Source: JALZDI01 sp965653225 (lineage in GTDB: Bacteria; Actinomycetota; Actinomycetes; Propionibacteriales; Nocardioidaceae). From it: a stretch of 27,245 bases of DNA. Below the pieces are notes generated by a model. That model made no database searches, had not been told where the DNA came from, and was given only the letters and a program-made list of their open reading frames with translations. The translations under genes were made by a program, and so were the position numbers. Of the stretch, positions 23,035 through 27,245 are shown in pieces. The DNA lies in NCBI GenBank assembly GCA_965653225.1, contig CBFGZI010000042.1, positions 1 to 27,245 of the forward strand, written 5' to 3'. Every line of letters begins with the position of its first letter. Positions within the stretch are counted from its first letter, which is position 1.

Positions 23035-23586
23035 ATGAGCAGTGACCAGACGGCGCCGAGCAACGACCCGGCGTGCGCGCTCGCCCGCGGTGAGGCGACT
23101 CCGGGAGACGACACGGACCAGAAGGTGGTGCTTGCGGTCTTCGACTCGCCGGTGGCGGCGTACCTGCTGCACTTCGCGCGTGACTGCGGGTACGGCACCG
23201 CATTGCTCGAGCCGCGCGGCGAGGGTTCGGTCGAGCATGCCGCGTCGTACGCAGACCGCGTCGTCACCGACGTCGACGCGGAGCCGATGGACGACACCGT
23301 GGACGTCGTGGTCACCGACCACGACCGGCCCGAGCTCGGCGAGGTGCTGCGCGACGTGCTCGCGACCAAGCCTCGCTGGGTGGGCGTCATGGGCAGCCCG
23401 CGGCACGCGCCGCCGCACGTACCCGCCCTGGAGCGGCTGGGAGTCCCACCGGACACGATCGCGCGGGTGCACCGCCCGATCGGACTCAACATCGGGTCCC
23501 GCTCGCCGGCCGAGATCGCGCTGGCCACCGTCGGCGGACTCATCGCCGACCGGCGCGACCGCCCCGGCGGGTTCTCGTTCGGCTGA
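23035..23586 (+). CDS. Short XdhC-like protein (Rossmann domain only)
   Basis: A 183-residue protein matching the C-terminal Rossmann domain of XdhC/CoxI proteins, which insert or mature molybdenum cofactor for xanthine and CO dehydrogenases. The signature GVMGSPRHAPPHVPALERLG and the following RVHRPIGLNIGSRSPAEIALATVGGLIADRR are clear. The N-terminal XdhC domain is missing, and the usual glycine-rich nucleotide loop is replaced by AVFDSPVAAYLL, so cofactor binding is doubtful. The ATG at 23035 gives the best N-terminus; there is no strong ribosome site and the mRNA may be leaderless. No molybdenum hydroxylase gene is nearby. It converges on the symporter gene. Confidence 0.8.
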   Translation: MSSDQTAPSNDPACALARGEATPGDDTDQKVVLAVFDSPVAAYLLHFARDCGYGTALLEPRGEGSVEHAASYADRVVTDVDAEPMDDTVDVVVTDHDRPELGEVLRDVLATKPRWVGVMGSPRHAPPHVPALERLGVPPDTIARVHRPIGLNIGSRSPAEIALATVGGLIADRRDRPGGFSFG

Positions 23587-23590
23587 CAGA

Positions 23591-23630
23591 CGACGACGGC
23601 CCGGTCTCCGAGTCGACCAGACCGTCGTCG
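23591..23630. terminator. Bidirectional terminator hairpin
   Basis: CGACGACGG plus GGTCT (23591-23607, with a small bulge) pair with AGACC-GTCGTCG (23619-23630) around an 11-base loop. It fills the gap between the converging XdhC-like and symporter genes. No T-tract. Confidence 0.55.
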
Positions 23631-23643
23631 CGTCAGCAGACCG

Positions 23644-25014
23644 TCAGGCGGTCGTGGCCGCGGTGGCGGAAGCCCTCGCGTACACCGAGTCGTCGGTGAT
23701 GTCGGCCCGCGACCTGTCGGGCAGGTAGCGGACGCAGAGGTACGACACCACGCAGGCGAACAGGATGAAGACCGAGATCGAGTACCCGGTGCCGTAGTGC
23801 TCCACCAGAATGGCCGCGATCAGCGGTGCAGGACCACCCGCGAACACCGACGCGAGCTGGTAGCCGATCCCGGCACCGGCGTAGCGCAGCGATGTCGGGA
23901 AGCTCTCCGCGATCAAGGCTGCCTGCGGGCCGTACATGGCGTCGTGCGGCACCAGAGACAGGAAGATCGCGATGAACACCAGAACCGTGCTGCCGGTGTT
24001 GAGCAGGCCGAAGTAGGCGAAGCCGTAGACAGCGGTTCCCAACACACCGGCGATGTAGACCTTCTTGCGTCCGATGTTGTCGGACAGCCGACTGAAGAAC
24101 GGGAGCGTGAACAGCTGTAGGGCCGCAGCACACATCACGGCGTTGAGAACGAAGGTCTCTGACATCTTGACTTCTTCGACCACGTAGGTCAGCACGTAGG
24201 TCGTGAAGACGTAGAACGGCATCTGCTCGGCGAACCGTGCGCCTGAGCTCAGCAGGATCTCCTTGGGGTGCCGCTTGACCACCTCGACGACCGGCATCTT
24301 CGCCGTCCTCTTGGTCTTGACGATCTCGGCGAACATCGGGGTCTCGAGGATCTTCAGCCGCACGTACAGGCCGATGGCGACCATGACGAGGCTGGCCAGG
24401 AAGGGGACTCGCCATCCCCAGCTGTGGAACGCGTCCGGCGACATGCTCACGCTCAGAAGCGACATTCCGCCGGTGCCCAGGATCAGGCCGACGGGCACGC
24501 CGATCTGCGCGTAGCTGCCCATCAGGCCGCGCTTCTTCTGGTCGCCCCACTCCATCGCGAGCAGCACCGAGCCGCTCCACTCGCCGCCGACCGCGAGGCC
24601 CTGCAGGAGACGCAGGAGAACCAGCAGCACAGGCGCCATCAGGCCGAGGGTGCCCGTGCCGGGCAGCACACCGATCAACGCGGTGGAGAAACCCATCAGC
24701 AGGAGGGTGATGATGAGTGTCGCCTTGCGCCCGATGCGGTCGCCCCAGTGGCCGAATATCGCTGCGCCGACGGGCCGTGCGGCGAAGCCGACCGCAAGCG
24801 TCGCGAACGACTCGAGCTGGCCGGCGAAGTCGCTGGACTCGGGGAAGAAGATCGCCGGGAAGATCAGAGCCGAGGCCGTGCCGTACAGGAAGAAGTCGTA
24901 CCACTCGATCGACGTGCCTACGACACTGGCGAACGCCGCCTTGCGGATCTGACCTTGCTTCTCTGCCTCAGTCGTCTGGGCAGGTCTATGTGCTTCGTTG
25001 GGATCGAGGACCAT
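23644..25014 (-). CDS. MHS-family metabolite:H+ symporter
   Basis: Inner-membrane transporter of 456 residues with 12 predicted helices, in the metabolite:H+ symporter branch of the major facilitator superfamily (shikimate, 2-oxoglutarate, proline/betaine carriers). The opening ASVVGTSIEWYDFFLYG and the loop motif GHWGDRIGRK (88-97), repeated in the second half as RLSDNIGRKK, are diagnostic; LRLLQGLAVGGEWSGSVLLA is also typical. The start at 25014 has GGAGGGA upstream at a slightly long spacing; an in-frame extension upstream has no membrane or coding character. It is the only organic-acid carrier near the sugar-acid operon and so the best candidate for uptake of its substrate, but dicarboxylates are equally possible. 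Confidence 0.9.
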   Translation of the reverse strand: MVLDPNEAHRPAQTTEAEKQGQIRKAAFASVVGTSIEWYDFFLYGTASALIFPAIFFPESSDFAGQLESFATLAVGFAARPVGAAIFGHWGDRIGRKATLIITLLLMGFSTALIGVLPGTGTLGLMAPVLLVLLRLLQGLAVGGEWSGSVLLAMEWGDQKKRGLMGSYAQIGVPVGLILGTGGMSLLSVSMSPDAFHSWGWRVPFLASLVMVAIGLYVRLKILETPMFAEIVKTKRTAKMPVVEVVKRHPKEILLSSGARFAEQMPFYVFTTYVLTYVVEEVKMSETFVLNAVMCAAALQLFTLPFFSRLSDNIGRKKVYIAGVLGTAVYGFAYFGLLNTGSTVLVFIAIFLSLVPHDAMYGPQAALIAESFPTSLRYAGAGIGYQLASVFAGGPAPLIAAILVEHYGTGYSISVFILFACVVSYLCVRYLPDRSRADITDDSVYARASATAATTA

Positions 25015-25269
25015 GGAACTACGTCCCTCCACTAGAGGAGAATCGAACAACTCCGCACCCCGCCCCGCGCGGCAGCGCCGCCCGCGGAAACATCGCAGAC
25101 AGATTAGTGGGATGTGACCTACGACACCAGAGCCGTTCTTGGTCCCGCGAGGCGAGCGGTCGCAAATCTGCGACGAGTGACGCGTCCCATTTGTGGCGTT
25201 TCTACGACGAAAACCCCGGCTCGTGCGTTTCTCCCACACGCGCGGCCAGAACGTGTGAATCTCGGTGTC
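25015..25269. promoter_or_regulatory. Divergent intergenic region with dyads
   Basis: The gap between the symporter and aminotransferase genes has no convincing gene. It holds a perfect 6-bp dyad GTCGCA-AATC-TGCGAC (25159-25174), an imperfect one, GTTTC-N6-GAAAAC (about 25198-25214), and AT-richer stretches than the genes around it. These are candidate operators for one or both genes; Lrp-type control of the aminotransferase is possible but only inferred. Confidence 0.35.
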
Positions 25270-26481
25270 ATGAGCATGTCGACCGCCGCCCACATCACCC
25301 TCGCCGAGACCGTGACCGCGAGCAACTACCACCCGCTGCCGGTGGTGGTCGCCGAGGCGGAGGGCGCCTGGGTGACCGACGTCGAGGGACGCCGCTACCT
25401 CGACTGCCTGGCCGGGTACTCGGCGCTGAACTTCGGCCACCGCCACCCTGACCTGTTGGCGGCCGCCCGCGAGCAGCTCGACCGGGTGACCCTGACCAGC
25501 CGGGCGTTCCATAACGACCGCCTTGGCCCGTTCTGCCGCGACCTCGCCGCCCTGGCCGGGATGGACGCGGTGCTGCCGATGAACACCGGCGCCGAGGCGG
25601 TGGAGACCGCGATCAAGCTGGCACGCAAGTGGGGCGTGGAGGTCAAGGGCCTGGCGCCCGACACCGCCGAGATCGTGGTCGCGGCCGACAACTTCCACGG
25701 TCGCACCGTCACCGTGGTGAGCTTCTCGACCGACCCCGTGGCGCGCGACGGCTTCGGGCCGTTCACGCCCGGGTTCACCATCGTGCCGTACGGCGACGCG
25801 GACGCGGTACGTGCCGCGATCACCCCGCGCACCGTCGCCGTGCTGCTCGAGCCCGTGCAGGGCGAGGCGGGGGTGATCGTGCCGCCGGCGGGCTACTTGT
25901 CGTCAGTACGACAGACGTGCTCGGAAGCGGCTGTGCTGCTCATGGCCGACGAGATCCAGTCGGGTCTGGGACGGACCGGCAGCACGTTCGCGTGCGACCT
26001 CGAGGGTGTCGTCCCCGACGTGTACGTGCTGGGCAAGGCACTGGGCGGCGGGATCGTGCCGGTGTCGGCGGTGGTCTCGACGATCGACGTGCTCGGCGTC
26101 ATCACGCCCGGGACGCACGGCTCGACGTTCGGCGGCAACCCGCTCGCGGCCGCGGTGGGCCATGCGGTCGTGGGCCTGCTGGAGACAGGGGTCTACCAGG
26201 AGCGCGCACGCGTACTCGGCGAACGGCTGCGTACGCGGCTGGAGAAGCTCGTCGGGCAGGGTGTCAGCTCGATCCGCACTCGCGGGCTGTGGGCGGGTGT
26301 CGACATCGAGGAAGGGCTGATGACCGGCCGGGAGATGTGCGAGCGACTGGCCGCGCTCGGCGTACTGACCAAGGACACGCACGGGTCCACGATCCGCCTG
26401 GCTCCCCCGCTCGTCGTCGAGCCTGACGAGATCGACTGGATGTGCGACCGGCTCGCGGAGGCGTTGCGACAGGCCCGTTAG
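25270..26481 (+). CDS. rocD: Ornithine aminotransferase-like class III aminotransferase
   Basis: PLP-dependent enzyme of 403 residues, predicted to convert ornithine and 2-oxoglutarate to glutamate semialdehyde and glutamate. The N-terminal SNYHPLPVV and CLAGYSALNFGHRHP are hallmarks of ornithine aminotransferases; NTGAEA (105-110) binds phosphate, D227 in ADEIQSGLGRTG binds the PLP pyridine nitrogen, and K256 in LGKALGGG forms the Schiff base. EPVQGEAG is also present. The ATG at 25270 is used; one two codons later is possible. There is no good ribosome site. Other arginine/proline genes are not adjacent. Confidence 0.88.
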   Translation: MSMSTAAHITLAETVTASNYHPLPVVVAEAEGAWVTDVEGRRYLDCLAGYSALNFGHRHPDLLAAAREQLDRVTLTSRAFHNDRLGPFCRDLAALAGMDAVLPMNTGAEAVETAIKLARKWGVEVKGLAPDTAEIVVAADNFHGRTVTVVSFSTDPVARDGFGPFTPGFTIVPYGDADAVRAAITPRTVAVLLEPVQGEAGVIVPPAGYLSSVRQTCSEAAVLLMADEIQSGLGRTGSTFACDLEGVVPDVYVLGKALGGGIVPVSAVVSTIDVLGVITPGTHGSTFGGNPLAAAVGHAVVGLLETGVYQERARVLGERLRTRLEKLVGQGVSSIRTRGLWAGVDIEEGLMTGREMCERLAALGVLTKDTHGSTIRLAPPLVVEPDEIDWMCDRLAEALRQAR

Positions 26482-26510
26482 GATCGCCGCAAGTCGACAC
26501 GGAAGGCGGC

Positions 26511-26921
26511 GTGGTGGAGTACGAGGGGCAGGAGATATCCGGCGGGTTCGTCGAGTGGCTCGGGTTGAACCTCGTCGAGGGCTCGGGCGACCGCGTGGTC
26601 CTGTCGTGGAAGCTGCGCCCGGACATGTGGCAGCCGTACGGCATCGCGCACGGCGGCGTCCACTGCTCGGTGGTGGAGACCGCGGCGAGCATCGCGGCCG
26701 CGCTCTGGATCGGTGACCGCGGCAAGGTCGTAGGCGTCAGCAACCAGACCGACTTCCTGCGTGCCGTGAGCGAGGGCGAGCTGACCGCGGTGGCGACCCC
26801 GATCCACCGAGGCAGGCTGCAGCAGCTGTGGCTGGTGGAGATCCGCGACGAGAGGGAGCGCCTGATCGCGCGGGGTCAGGTGCGGCTGCAGAACATCGCT
26901 AACGACCACCTGTCGGAGTGA
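26511..26921 (+). CDS. PaaI-like hotdog-fold thioesterase
   Basis: A 136-residue hotdog-fold protein expected to hydrolyse an acyl-CoA. The GIAHGGVHCSVVETAAS motif (44-60) carries the H-G-G loop and the catalytic acid E56 on the central helix; VGVSNQTDFLRAV is the dimer-strand motif. It matches the PaaI/uncharacterised domain 1 branch. The GTG at 26511 is chosen because GGAAGG precedes it and because an earlier start would run into the aminotransferase gene; a second GTG follows directly. It lies 29 bases after the aminotransferase stop and may share its transcript, though no functional link is evident. Confidence 0.85.
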   Translation: MVEYEGQEISGGFVEWLGLNLVEGSGDRVVLSWKLRPDMWQPYGIAHGGVHCSVVETAASIAAALWIGDRGKVVGVSNQTDFLRAVSEGELTAVATPIHRGRLQQLWLVEIRDERERLIARGQVRLQNIANDHLSE

Positions 26922-26974
26922 CGTCAGCCGTCGGGCGGGGCTCGGTCTGGGCGCAAAGGTAAAGATTTTCAGAT

Positions 26975-26990
26975 CCCTTGTGGATAAGGG
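26975..26990. promoter_or_regulatory. Small hairpin containing a DnaA-box-like sequence
   Basis: CCCTT-GTGGAT-AAGGG makes a 5-bp stem. Inside it TGTGGATAA (26979-26987) is the exact complement of the DnaA box TTATCCACA. Only one copy is present, so this is not an origin. It could also be a terminator after the thioesterase gene. Confidence 0.3.
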
Positions 26991-27046
26991 GTTCTGGCCG
27001 CGTGAACGCCGGTGGGTGTGTCGGTGGTCGGTTATAGCGTGAGCGC

Positions 27047-27245
27047 ATGGTCAGTGATGTGCGAGAGCTCGGCGTCGAGGGTGTGCTCGACGCCGTGGAG
27101 ACCTGGCACGCCGCACAGCGTGACCTGGAGGCCCGGATCTTCATGGGGGCGGCTCACTACGCCGACCTGCACCACCCCGACTCCCGCCCCGACACCGGCC
27201 GGGTGCTGCCCGGCAGCGAGCGCGGCATCCGGCTGGGCGGGGAGG
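27047..27245 (+). CDS. DUF222/HNH endonuclease-family protein, 3'-truncated by window
   Basis: The first 66 residues of a protein whose start (VRELGVEGVLDAVETWHAAQ), then AAHYADLHHP and LPGSERGIRLGGE, match the N-terminus of the DUF222 (13E12 repeat) proteins that usually end in an HNH nuclease domain. These occur in many copies per genome in Nocardioides-like actinobacteria and mycobacteria and behave as mobile or selfish genes. The ATG at 27047 has no ribosome site; TATAGC (27033-27038) eight bases upstream suggests a leaderless transcript. The nuclease domain lies beyond the window. Confidence 0.75.
   Translation, partial: MVSDVRELGVEGVLDAVETWHAAQRDLEARIFMGAAHYADLHHPDSRPDTGRVLPGSERGIRLGGE

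Noticed and set aside
22894..23472. 192-codon leftward frame running into eda
   Set aside because: It lies opposite the clear XdhC-like gene. Only its last 33 codons extend beyond that gene, and those are listed separately with low confidence.
26978..26987. Replication origin
   Set aside because: Only one DnaA-box-like sequence and no dnaA, dnaN or AT-rich unwinding region.

Overview
The window is very GC-rich, with third codon positions almost always G or C. It has many ATGA/GTGA stop-start overlaps, several genes that look leaderless, and a DUF222-type HNH gene at the right edge. Together these point to a high-GC actinobacterium, perhaps of the Nocardioides/Aeromicrobium kind; that placement is inference. 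I see no rRNA, tRNA, CRISPR array, intact insertion sequence or origin.

Left part (1-7.2 kb), sulfur theme. A 5'-truncated sulfotransferase (+) converges on a beta-propeller glycosidase-like gene (-) across two inverted repeats built on TGACGCGTCA. Next, on the - strand, lies a compact sulfate ABC transporter operon (sbp-cysT-cysW-cysA). Its leader holds a perfect 16-bp inverted repeat that would bury the ribosome binding site of sbp. Upstream is an AtsK/TauD-type 2-oxoglutarate dioxygenase, likely an alkylsulfatase that releases sulfate. Its promoter region shares an 11/12-base motif with that of sbp.

Middle part (7.2-25 kb), sugar-acid catabolism. A GntR/FCD regulator and a fumarylacetoacetate-hydrolase-fold enzyme (-), followed by the remnant of a short-chain dehydrogenase gene and a terminator, are divergent from a nine-gene + strand cluster. 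In order this is: a duplicated UxaA/GarD-type dehydratase, an FAH-fold 2-keto-3-deoxy-acid dehydratase, 2-oxoglutarate-semialdehyde dehydrogenase, an IlvD/Edd sugar-acid dehydratase, a LarA-family (nickel-pincer racemase) homolog, a U32-like TIM-barrel protein, a GlcD-type FAD oxidase, a DUF1537 acid-sugar kinase and a PdxA2-type dehydrogenase. A KDPG-aldolase-family gene (-) converges on it, then a short XdhC-like gene (+) and an MHS-family organic-acid symporter (-). Palindromes between gntR and uxaA are the probable operator.

As a working model (inference), the symporter brings in one or more acid sugars; the LarA homolog and GlcD adjust the C2 hydroxyl; UxaA and IlvD enzymes dehydrate; the FAH enzyme and dehydrogenase lead to 2-oxoglutarate (Weimberg-like); aldolase gives pyruvate; and DUF1537 kinase plus PdxA2 handle C4 acids toward dihydroxyacetone phosphate. 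This mixture of routes under one regulator, with a LarA homolog inside, is the best candidate for an undescribed system here.

Right part (25-27.2 kb): a probable ornithine aminotransferase, a PaaI-like hotdog thioesterase and the first 199 bases of a DUF222/HNH gene.
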